Shown here one piece after another: positions 1 to 5,467 of a stretch of DNA of 5,658 nt (position 1 is the stretch's first letter; each line of letters starts with the position of its first letter). Made by a program: the position numbers and the translations under genes. The notes under the pieces are model-generated. The model was not told the DNA's origin and did no database searches. It was given only the letters and a program-made list of their open reading frames with translations. The DNA is from Sediminispirochaeta sp. (lineage in GTDB: Bacteria > Spirochaetota > Spirochaetia > DSM-16054 > Sediminispirochaetaceae). The DNA is taken from positions 1 through 5,658 of the forward strand of contig DSBN01000374.1 in NCBI GenBank assembly GCA_011046055.1. Reading direction: 5' to 3'.

Positions 1-35
1 CACTGATCGTTGGGACAGAATGGGGGAGTAAGCAT
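1..35 (-). CDS. 5' end of a divergent gene, product unidentified (partial)
   Basis: Only the first 11 codons are visible, read leftwards from an ATG at 35-33: M-L-T-P-P-F-C-P-N-D-Q. The start is supported by a Shine-Dalgarno core AGGAGG (complement of 43-48) seven bases upstream, one of the best ribosome binding sites in the window, and by the open frame to the window edge. The Cys-Pro-Asn at residues 7-9 resembles the first half of the zinc-ribbon openings (CPN-x2-C) found at the N-terminus of some insertion-sequence transposases and zinc-binding hypothetical proteins. The second cysteine would lie beyond the window, so this is only a guess. The gene diverges from the phn operon, so the region 36-408 must carry its leader and promoter as well as those of phnD. 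I do not assign a function. Confidence 0.6.
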   Translation of the reverse strand, partial: MLTPPFCPNDQ

Positions 36-42
36 CGTTTTG

Positions 43-48
43 CCTCCT
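43..48 (-). promoter_or_regulatory. Ribosome binding site of the divergent left-edge gene
   Basis: On the minus strand AGGAGG, within AAAGGAGG, lies seven bases before the ATG at 35-33. This is the main evidence that the left edge holds the start of a real gene rather than random open frame. Confidence 0.6.
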
Positions 49-360
49 TTTTGCTTTGCTCTCTCTTTATAACAGCAGCAAAGAGGCCGTTTTGCTTCAA
101 ATGTCCAAGCTTTGTACCACTAAATATTGCCGAGCTCCGCCCACCAAAAGCCGCGCCCCGTATACCAGAGGAACGAAGCCGGCTGCCAGGAGAAAAGCTT
201 CCTACATGCTGCTATTGTAGCATTCAATACTTTGATTTGGGAGGAATTGTCTATTTTATCCTTGCCCGATCGAATAAACTGTATTATGATCATTAATTGT
301 TTATAATCATCAGTTTTAACTAAAAATAAATAAAAAACGGATAAAATTATTACACCGACG
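49..360. other. Divergent intergenic region without a supported gene
   Basis: No convincing gene lies here. The left part (about 50-240) has mixed composition. The right part (about 240-360) is very AT-rich and resembles a promoter and leader zone. An 81-codon open frame at 51-296 on the plus strand has no ribosome binding site, an irregular composition rich in Pro, Arg and Cys, and no recognisable motif. Two weak -10-like boxes for rightward transcription are TATAAT at 302-307 and TAAAAT at 342-347. Neither has a good -35 box at normal spacing. On the minus strand TATAAA (complement of 66-71) could serve the left-edge gene, also without a -35 partner. A small imperfect hairpin (ATGCT at 206-210 and AGCAT at 219-223) is probably chance. 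Confidence 0.55.
302..307 (+). promoter_or_regulatory. Candidate -10 box for the phn operon
   Basis: A perfect TATAAT occurs in AT-rich DNA about 100 bases upstream of phnD. If used, transcription would start near 314 and the 361-384 inverted repeat would lie in the untranslated leader. No TTGACA-like box is found 15-19 bases upstream, and matches to TATAAT are expected by chance in AT-rich DNA, so this is a weak call. Confidence 0.25.
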
Positions 361-384
361 TAAAAGTATGATCACATACTTTTA
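361..384. promoter_or_regulatory. Perfect 10-bp inverted repeat before phnD (possible operator or leader hairpin)
   Basis: The arms TAAAAGTATG (361-370) and CATACTTTTA (375-384) are exact reverse complements, separated by ATCA. The repeat ends nine bases before the AAAGGAGG ribosome binding site of phnD (393-400). Its length, perfect dyad and position between promoter zone and start codon suggest a repressor operator. A weakly stable RNA hairpin acting on translation is an alternative. It lacks the GC-rich stem of an intrinsic terminator. I do not recognise it as a Pho box or another named operator. Confidence 0.5.
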
Positions 385-392
385 TATATTTT

Positions 393-402
393 AAAGGAGG
401 AG
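393..402 (+). promoter_or_regulatory. Strong ribosome binding site of phnD
   Basis: AAAGGAGGAG is a near-complete anti-16S match, with eight bases between the GGAGG core and the ATG at 409. It fixes the phnD start and fits the high expression expected of a periplasmic binding protein. Confidence 0.8.
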
Positions 403-408
403 ACAAGG

Positions 409-1398
409 ATGAAAAAATTATTAACCCTGTCACTACTGCTGCTTATTGCGGTTTCATTCGCCTTTGGCGGAGGAGCTCAAGAGGAGGAAGTCGCGGTCGA
501 GGAGTGCTCCAATCGTGGACTGCTCGATGTGATGTACTGCGATGAAAACGAGGATCTGGTGGCCGATCTGCCGAAGGACGAGAGCAAGTGGGTGAACCCG
601 GACACCTTGGTGTTCGCCTATACCCCGGTGGAAGATCCCGCCGTCTACCAGGACATCTGGCAACCCTTCCTGGATCACCTGTCTGAAGTCACCGGCAAAA
701 ACATTCGCTTTTTCTCGGTCGATTCCTACGCCGCGCAGGTGGAGGCTATGCGAGCAGGGCGGCTCCACATCGCCGGCATCTCCACCGGTCCGACCCCCTT
801 CGCCGTCAATCTGGCCGGATACGTTCCTTTTGCTATAATGGGCGGTGCCGACGGACAGTTCGGATATACCCTGCAGGTCTTCGTCCACGCCGACAGCGAT
901 ATTCAAGAGCTCTCGGACCTGAAGGGCAAACGCGTAGCCCACACCACCCCGACCTCCAACTCCGGCAACCAGGCGCCGACCGCTCTGTTCCCGGATCACG
1001 GCGTCGTTCCTGGTGAAGATTACAAGATCGAATTCTCCGGAAGCCATGAAAACTCCGCCCTCGGCGTAGTTGCCGGCGACTACGACGCCGCTCCGGTAGC
1101 CTCGGAAGTGGTCGACCGCATGGCCGAACGCGGTCTGTACGACCCCGATGATGTGCGGATCATTTTCGAAACCGATCCCTTCCCGACCACCTCCTACGGT
1201 CACGCCCACAACCTGCATCCGGATCTAGTGGAAAAGGTGAAAGAAGCCTTCCTGACTTTCGAGTTTGCCGGTACTCCCCTGGGCGATGAGTTTCAGCAAG
1301 ATGGCTTTATCGAAATCACCTATAAAGACCAGTGGGCCCAGATTCGCAAGATCCAAGAGCACAACGGTATCGAGTATACCTTCGAAGGACTGGATTAA
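409..1398 (+). CDS. phnD: PhnD-type periplasmic substrate-binding protein of a phosphonate/phosphite/phosphate ABC importer
   Basis: A 329-residue precursor that should capture a phosphorus oxyanion or phosphonate in the periplasm and deliver it to the PhnE permeases. Residues 1-22 form a Sec signal peptide: Lys2-Lys3, a leucine-rich core, and cleavage probably around the Phe-Ala-Phe-Gly-Gly-Gly stretch. No cysteine sits at a lipobox position, so a soluble periplasmic protein is likely. Residues 33-53 form a Cys-bracketed acidic segment (C33, C44, then D45-x-N47-x-D49-x3-D53). The type-2 periplasmic-binding fold begins near residue 66 (LVFAYTPVEDPAVY). Family ligand-site motifs are visible: TPTSNSGN at 180-187 and SGSHENS at 210-216, followed by GDYDAAPV at 223-230. 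In PhnD and PtxB relatives, backbone amides and Ser/Thr/His side chains at the equivalent places hold the phosphorus oxygens. First gene of the operon, with a strong ribosome binding site. The exact ligand cannot be read from sequence. Confidence 0.93.
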   Translation: MKKLLTLSLLLLIAVSFAFGGGAQEEEVAVEECSNRGLLDVMYCDENEDLVADLPKDESKWVNPDTLVFAYTPVEDPAVYQDIWQPFLDHLSEVTGKNIRFFSVDSYAAQVEAMRAGRLHIAGISTGPTPFAVNLAGYVPFAIMGGADGQFGYTLQVFVHADSDIQELSDLKGKRVAHTTPTSNSGNQAPTALFPDHGVVPGEDYKIEFSGSHENSALGVVAGDYDAAPVASEVVDRMAERGLYDPDDVRIIFETDPFPTTSYGHAHNLHPDLVEKVKEAFLTFEFAGTPLGDEFQQDGFIEITYKDQWAQIRKIQEHNGIEYTFEGLD

Positions 1399-1422
1399 AT
1401 CTGAGATATCGAACAAAAATAT

Positions 1423-1459
1423 ACCGGTGCCCCACCTATTGGTGGCGGCGCCGGTTTTT
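1423..1459 (+). terminator. Intercistronic GC hairpin with U-tract between phnD and phnC
   Basis: The left arm (1423-1436) and right arm (1441-1455) pair over 14 bp, with one G-U pair (T1428/G1450), one bulged base (C1446) and the loop TATT. The stem runs directly into TTTTT (1455-1459). This is the architecture of a Rho-independent terminator, starting 24 bases after the phnD stop. Because phnC, both permeases and the nuclease lie downstream with no other clear promoter, I infer partial termination or 3'-end protection of phnD mRNA. That would give more binding protein than membrane components, as is known for several ABC importer operons. Confidence 0.75.
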
Positions 1460-1483
1460 ATAGATCAATACTTGTGAGGAACT

Positions 1484-2266
1484 ATGCTTGAAATTAAAGA
1501 CCTTGTAAAAAGCTACGGTGACGGGCAGCCGGTGTTGAAGGGGCTCAATTTTTCCACCGGAGACAAAAAGCTCACCGCGGTCATCGGTTCGTCCGGCGCG
1601 GGGAAGAGCACCATGCTGCGCTGCATCAACCGTCTGGTCACCGCCGATTCGGGAGAGATACTCCTGGACGGGGTCGATATGTTGAAGTTGCGGGGCAAGG
1701 AGCTGCAGTACGCTCGTCGAAAGATCGGGATGATCTTCCAAGCCTACAACCTGGTTGACCGGCTCACGGTGATGGAGAACGTCCTCTCCGGTCGGCTGGG
1801 CTATGTGCCCTTTTTGAAGGGAGCGTTGCGGAAGTTTCCCCAGGAGGATATCGATCGCGCCTACCAACTGCTCAAAAGAGTGGGACTCTCCCAGTACGTG
1901 AACAAGAGGAGCGACGAACTCTCGGGGGGTGAGCGGCAGCGAGTAGGGGTCGCCCGGGCCTTGATGCAGAATCCTCAGATTCTCCTGGCCGACGAACCGA
2001 CGGCTTCGTTGGACCCGAAGACTTCCGAGAGAATCATGGAACTGATCGCCAGGCTGACCGATGAACTGCACCTGCCAGTGTTGATCAACCTCCACAATGT
2101 AGCCCAGGCGAAGCACTATGCGGCGCGAATCGTTGGCCTTCGGGACGGGGTGATGGTTTTCGACGGCAAGCCCGACGAGCTTACCGATGAACATTTGGAG
2201 CTGATTTACACGGGGAAGGATGAGTTGAACGAGCAGCTCCACCCCGAAGGAGAGTCGGAAGAATGA
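1484..2266 (+). CDS. phnC: PhnC-type ATP-binding subunit of the importer
   Basis: A 260-residue cytoplasmic ATPase that would power transport by ATP binding and hydrolysis as a dimer under the PhnE permeases. All ABC motifs are intact: Walker A GSSGAGKST (35-43), Q-loop glutamine Q86, signature LSGGE (146-150), Walker B ILLADEP (166-172), D-loop SLDP (175-178) and switch histidine H204. The opening strand, the RLVTADSGEILLDG segment (50-63), the FQAYNLVDRLTVMENVLSGRLG region (85-106) and the total length all match PhnC rather than the amino-acid or PstB ATPases. The ATG has a GAGGA ribosome binding site at 1476-1480, only three bases away, so initiation may be weaker than for phnD. The 3' end overlaps the first permease by 4 bases (ATGA), which suggests translational coupling. 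Confidence 0.94.
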   Translation: MLEIKDLVKSYGDGQPVLKGLNFSTGDKKLTAVIGSSGAGKSTMLRCINRLVTADSGEILLDGVDMLKLRGKELQYARRKIGMIFQAYNLVDRLTVMENVLSGRLGYVPFLKGALRKFPQEDIDRAYQLLKRVGLSQYVNKRSDELSGGERQRVGVARALMQNPQILLADEPTASLDPKTSERIMELIARLTDELHLPVLINLHNVAQAKHYAARIVGLRDGVMVFDGKPDELTDEHLELIYTGKDELNEQLHPEGESEE

Positions 2267-3084
2267 GCATTGCAGCGAATACCGTGAACTCTGACGGCTC
2301 CTTTTTATGGAAAAGACCCCATTTCATCAGTAACCCCTTGCTGCGCTACGGTCTGCTTGTCTTCTCAGTGGTATACCTAATGTATGCATTCGGCACCTTG
2401 GAGATAAATTTCTCCAGGGTTATGCGGGGAATACCGAGGGCGATGCAGATTTTTTCCGGTGCTATTCCCCCTGATTTTACCTCCCGGGGCAGCTTGATTG
2501 TCACGGGTTTTATTGAGAGTATTCAGATCACTATTCTGTCCACCACGGTGGGGGTGCTGCTGAGTATTCCCTTCGGCTTTATGGCCGCCAGGAATATCAC
2601 CATACTACCGGTCTATTGGGTCGGACGGGCTATCATTATTGTCGCCCGTAGCCTCCACCCGGTGGTGCTTGGTGTTCTTTTTGTAAAAGCGGTGGGCTTC
2701 GGCGCCTTCGCCGGTATACTCACCTTGATTATTTATACCCTCGGCTTCGTGGGCAAGCTGATCGCCGAAGCGGTCGAGGAGATCAAATACGGACAGATCG
2801 AGGCTATCCGGGCTACCGGGGCGGGTTATTTCACCATTCTGATCTACGCGGTGTTCCCTCAGATCATGCCGCGCCTGATCGGCTTGTCCATGTACCAGCT
2901 GGATATCAACCTTCGTGCATCGACGGTGATTGGTCTGGTCGGAGCCGGCGGTATCGGCAATACCCTCAACTCCGCCTTCGGTCGCTACGACTACGGGACC
3001 GCCTCTGCGATTCTGCTGATCATGATCGGGATCATCCTCATTGCTGAGACAGTCAGTGGGAAGCTACGGAGGTTTACAAGATGA
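2263..3084 (+). CDS. phnE: PhnE-type permease, first paralogue
   Basis: A 273-residue inner-membrane protein forming part of the transport channel. Hydrophobic segments lie at about residues 28-44, 80-108, 119-141, 145-165, 190-215 and 247-265. The cytoplasmic coupling loop that docks on PhnC is seen as the EAA motif at 180-186 (EA-x4-G), followed by a VFPQIMP turn at 197-203. A second PhnE hallmark, DINLRASTVIGLVGAGGIG, occupies 214-232. Translation starts inside the phnC stop (ATGA). A purine-rich AAGGAGAG stretch lies at 2247-2254, and a nearer GGAAG at 2257-2261. It is clearly related to the next gene but different along its length, so the channel is probably a heterodimer, as in importer systems with two permease genes. 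Two homodimeric channels sharing one ATPase cannot be excluded. Confidence 0.92.
   Translation: MSIAANTVNSDGSFLWKRPHFISNPLLRYGLLVFSVVYLMYAFGTLEINFSRVMRGIPRAMQIFSGAIPPDFTSRGSLIVTGFIESIQITILSTTVGVLLSIPFGFMAARNITILPVYWVGRAIIIVARSLHPVVLGVLFVKAVGFGAFAGILTLIIYTLGFVGKLIAEAVEEIKYGQIEAIRATGAGYFTILIYAVFPQIMPRLIGLSMYQLDINLRASTVIGLVGAGGIGNTLNSAFGRYDYGTASAILLIMIGIILIAETVSGKLRRFTR
3068..3072 (+). promoter_or_regulatory. Ribosome binding site of the second permease
   Basis: GGAGG lies within the last codons of the first permease, eight bases before the ATG at 3081. It supports that start and shows the second permease can initiate independently as well as by coupling through the ATGA overlap. Confidence 0.7.
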
Positions 3085-3908
3085 GTTCACTTACTTCTGG
3101 ACCGCTTAAAGATTTGGGGAAGGAGACTTACCACTGGCAGCGATACACCTTTAAGCAGCGAATGGGTCGATATTCGGCTTTTGTGGTGGTAGCCCTGCTG
3201 CTCTACTGGACTCTCAGTACCGTCGATGTGTTCTGGCCCTGGGTTTGGTCCGCACCGGAAGAGATTAACGACATGCTCTACCGGATGATGCCCCCCAACC
3301 CCCGTGCTATCCCAGAAATAATTCCGGTACTGATTGAGACCATAAATATCGCTACCATTGGGACTCTGTTCGCCGTTATCATTTCTCTTCCGATCGCCTA
3401 CTTTGGGGCGAGGAACGTCTCACCCAACAAGATCACCTTGGCCATCGCCCGGGTGATTATCGTAGCGTCCCGCTCGATCAATACCCTGATCTGGGCGCTG
3501 CTCTTTGTCGCTATTCTGGGGCCCGGACCCATGGCCGGGGTGGTGGCGATCGCCTTTCGTTCCATCGGTTTCATGGGCAAGCTGATCGGCGAGAGTATCG
3601 AGGAGATGGACTGGGGCCCCGTGGAGGCGCTGCAAGCCTCGGGTTCCGGTCAGGGGCATATTGTCACCTACGCCATCACACCGCAGGTGATGCCGACATT
3701 CTGGGCCGTGGCTATTCTGAGGTGGGATATCAATATCAGAGAGTCCACGGTCCTCGGGATGGTCGGCGCCGGAGGTATCGGTATGTTGTTTCAGGTGGCT
3801 ATCGACCTCTTCCGTTGGAACACCGTATCGATGGTCTTGGTTTCTATTATCCTGGTGGTCCTCTTTGGCGAGGTGGTCACCGGTATGGTGAGACGGAAAT
3901 TGATATAA
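3081..3908 (+). CDS. phnE: PhnE-type permease, second paralogue
   Basis: A 275-residue inner-membrane permease subunit. The N-terminal cytoplasmic stretch is longer and more charged than in its partner (about residues 1-30). Membrane segments follow at about 31-48, 84-109, 118-146, 150-169, 195-214 and 247-268. The EAA coupling motif is EALQASGSG at 182-190, with a TPQVMP turn at 200-205. The family segment DINIRESTVLGMVGAGGIG at 216-234 is nearly identical in pattern to that of the upstream permease. The two therefore probably arose by an old duplication and pair with each other over a PhnC dimer. It starts at an ATGA overlap with phnE1 and ends two bases before the nuclease ATG. Confidence 0.92.
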   Translation: MSSLTSGPLKDLGKETYHWQRYTFKQRMGRYSAFVVVALLLYWTLSTVDVFWPWVWSAPEEINDMLYRMMPPNPRAIPEIIPVLIETINIATIGTLFAVIISLPIAYFGARNVSPNKITLAIARVIIVASRSINTLIWALLFVAILGPGPMAGVVAIAFRSIGFMGKLIGESIEEMDWGPVEALQASGSGQGHIVTYAITPQVMPTFWAVAILRWDINIRESTVLGMVGAGGIGMLFQVAIDLFRWNTVSMVLVSIILVVLFGEVVTGMVRRKLI

Positions 3909-3910
3909 TA

Positions 3911-4684
3911 ATGGCAAGCACTATCGTTTCTTGGAATGTAAACGGAATACGGGCGGCGGAGAAGAAGGGGCTGCTCGAATATATGCAGAAAGAAAACGCC
4001 GACATCGTCTGTCTGCAGGAGACGAAGGCGAAGCCTGAGCAGCTCTCCGAAGAGCTCCTGCAGCCCCTGGATTATACCTCCTACTTCGCCTCGGCGGAAA
4101 AGGCTGGGTATTCCGGGGTGGCGGTCTACACCCGCCTCAAACCGAGGGAGGTCAAGCTCTTCGACGTGCAAGAGTTCGACTCCGAAGGACGCGCCCTGGT
4201 GCTGGAGTACGAAGATTTTGTACTGATCAACGGTTATTTTCCCAACAGCCAGAGCGCGGGGGCGAGGCTGGATTACAAGCTCGGTTACTGCGACACGGTA
4301 CTCGATCTCTGCAACAACCTGGTCTCCGAAGGCCGGGATGTGGTGCTGTGCGGCGACTACAACATCGCCCACAAACCGATCGATCTGGCCCGGCCGGAAC
4401 AGAACGAGGGCAACCCCGGGTATCTTCCGGAGGAGCGGGCGTGGATGTCGAAGTTCCTGGATGCCGGATACCGCGACACCTTCCGCATGTTCAACGGCGA
4501 GGGGGGCAACTACACCTGGTGGTCCTATCGGACCAGGGGGCGGGAGCGCAATGTAGGTTGGCGTCTGGACTACTTCTGTGTGAATCAAGACTTGGCCCCG
4601 CGAGTCTCCAGCTCGGAGATACGCTCCCAGGTGATGGGTTCGGATCACTGCCCGGTGGTACTGCGCCTCGACGGGGAGAGCTGA
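3911..4684 (+). CDS. xth: Exonuclease III / AP endonuclease (ExoA/APE1-like)
   Basis: A 257-residue Mg-dependent nuclease of the endonuclease/exonuclease/phosphatase fold. It would cleave DNA 5' of abasic sites and trim blocked 3' ends in base-excision repair. Every catalytic position known from human APE1 and E. coli Xth is present: N9 and N11 (SWNVNG), E37 (QETK), Y109 (GYFPNS), D149 and N151 (GDYN), D220 (GWRLDYF) and the D245-H246 pair (GSDHCP). The GWRLDYF spelling and the EERAWMSKFLD helix favour the ExoA/APE1 subgroup. The start at 3911 is chosen because the protein then begins directly at the first catalytic strand. Reading further upstream in frame adds 63 residues that merely shadow the permease gene. 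There is no clear Shine-Dalgarno, and the gap to the permease stop is 2 bases, so translation is probably coupled to phnE2. It is convergent with the next gene across 8 bases. Confidence 0.95.
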   Translation: MASTIVSWNVNGIRAAEKKGLLEYMQKENADIVCLQETKAKPEQLSEELLQPLDYTSYFASAEKAGYSGVAVYTRLKPREVKLFDVQEFDSEGRALVLEYEDFVLINGYFPNSQSAGARLDYKLGYCDTVLDLCNNLVSEGRDVVLCGDYNIAHKPIDLARPEQNEGNPGYLPEERAWMSKFLDAGYRDTFRMFNGEGGNYTWWSYRTRGRERNVGWRLDYFCVNQDLAPRVSSSEIRSQVMGSDHCPVVLRLDGES

Positions 4685-4692
4685 CTCTCTAT

Positions 4693-4716
4693 CTAAAAAT
4701 CGATCTCCAGGAGATC
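4693..4716 (-). terminator. Weak intrinsic terminator inside the 3' end of the hydrolase gene
   Basis: On the minus strand GATCTC and GAGATC (4716-4711 and 4707-4702) pair around a 3-base loop. Two bases later comes TTTTT (4699-4695), which overlaps the Phe codon and the TAG stop. A 6-bp stem with five Ts is marginal. The placement makes sense because only 8 bases separate this gene from the convergent nuclease. There is no equivalent T-run on the plus strand, so it would act on leftward transcripts only. Confidence 0.35.
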
Positions 4717-5460
4717 CCGGGCCAGGGTCAAGGCGCCTGAGTAAGTCTTTCGGCACTGGGCTTCGATGTCGCAGCCTTCGGTGACCGGGTAGAAGTGGGT
4801 CAGCACCAGCTGCCGTACCCCCGCTCGGGCGGCTATTTCCCCGGCCAGGGAGGGGGTGAGGTGGCCTGGAACCCTATCTTCGTCGGGAAAAGCGGACTCG
4901 CAGACGAAGATATTCGCCCCATCGGCGAGTTTGATCAGATTCTCCGAGTAATCGGTGTCCCCGGAGACTACCAGTGAAGTACCCTCGGTGGAGGTGAAGC
5001 GGTAGGCTCTGCTCTCGGGACGGTGGACCACCGTGGTCCACTGGAGCGAAAACTCTCTGAACAGAGAATCGTCCTCCCCTTCATCCCCGAGTTCCGTGAT
5101 TCGAAGGATCTCTTCCGGCAGACTGATGGTCTCCTCGAATGCCTTGCTCAGAGTTTCGTGAAAAATCCCTACCCCCGTTCCGCCCACCAGCCGCAGGGCT
5201 TTGTTTCTCCTCATCGGGGCGGGATACTTGGTGGAAAAAAGAAAGGCCGGCAGCTCCGCGCTATGATCGGGGTGGATATGGCTCAGAACAATCGCGTCGA
5301 TCTCGTCAATATTTGCTCCCCTCTCCAACAGACGGCGCATGGTCCCCGGACCGAGGTCGAACAGGACTTTTTCCTCGGTGCCCTCCAACAGGAGGGAACT
5401 TGAGCTTCTTTGGAGCGAAGGGGCACAGGTACCTGAACCGAGGATGGTCAGTTTGGGCAT
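4693..5460 (-). CDS. RNase Z-like metallo-beta-lactamase-fold hydrolase
   Basis: A 255-residue cytoplasmic protein of the metallo-beta-lactamase fold, expected to bind two zinc ions and hydrolyse a phosphodiester, ester or similar bond. Numbered from the ATG at 5460, it opens with the family strand KLTILGSGT (3-11). The metal-binding motif HIHPDH follows at 61-66, then H146 (VVHRPESRAYRF), D168 (SGDT), H200 (GHLTPSLAGEIA) and H222 (LTHFYP). This layout is RNase Z/arylsulfatase-like. However, at 255 residues it is shorter than typical bacterial tRNase Z of about 280-310, and I see no Gly/Pro-rich exosite arm, so tRNA 3' processing is doubtful. An in-frame TTG at 5484 would add eight residues (MCGCILSS), but homologous proteins begin at the strand encoded from 5460. 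Neither start has a Shine-Dalgarno. It follows a same-strand MFS gene by 33 bases. Confidence 0.88.
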   Translation of the reverse strand: MPKLTILGSGTCAPSLQRSSSSLLLEGTEEKVLFDLGPGTMRRLLERGANIDEIDAIVLSHIHPDHSAELPAFLFSTKYPAPMRRNKALRLVGGTGVGIFHETLSKAFEETISLPEEILRITELGDEGEDDSLFREFSLQWTTVVHRPESRAYRFTSTEGTSLVVSGDTDYSENLIKLADGANIFVCESAFPDEDRVPGHLTPSLAGEIAARAGVRQLVLTHFYPVTEGCDIEAQCRKTYSGALTLARDLLEIDF

Positions 5461-5467
5461 GGAGGAA

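Noticed and set aside
206..223. ATGCT...AGCAT inverted repeat
   Set aside because: The arms are only five bases with an 8-base loop and no T-tract. This is within chance expectation.
51..296. 81-codon open frame on the plus strand upstream of phnD
   Set aside because: It has no ribosome binding site, an odd composition with scattered Cys, Pro and Arg, and no motif. It overlaps the likely leader and promoter zone of the divergent left-edge gene.
454..1218. 254-codon open frame antisense to phnD
   Set aside because: This is a shadow of the binding-protein gene, with a Gly/Val/Arg-rich low-information translation and no start signal.
1436..2242. 268-codon open frame antisense to phnC
   Set aside because: It mirrors an intact ABC ATPase gene, its translation has no recognisable features, and no ribosome binding site is seen at its start.
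3901..3909. TGATATAAT, an extended -10 match just before the nuclease ATG
   Set aside because: It would start transcription at about 3916, inside the coding region and past the only sensible start codon, and it has no -35 partner. It is probably a coincidence of the permease stop region.
3722..3910. 63-residue N-terminal extension of the nuclease
   Set aside because: The extra residues are Arg/Gly/Tyr-rich shadow translation of the permease gene. The ATG at 3911 places the first catalytic strand at the usual distance from the N-terminus.
4702..4716. GATCTCC-A-GGAGATC dyad as a possible operator
   Set aside because: It lies in the final codons of the hydrolase gene and is followed by a T-run on the minus strand, so a weak terminator explains it better than a protein-binding site.
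3791..4756. 321-codon open frame antisense to the nuclease gene
   Set aside because: The plus strand encodes a nuclease with every catalytic residue. The antisense translation is rich in Arg, Pro, Gly and His with no domain pattern, a usual by-product of GC-rich third positions.
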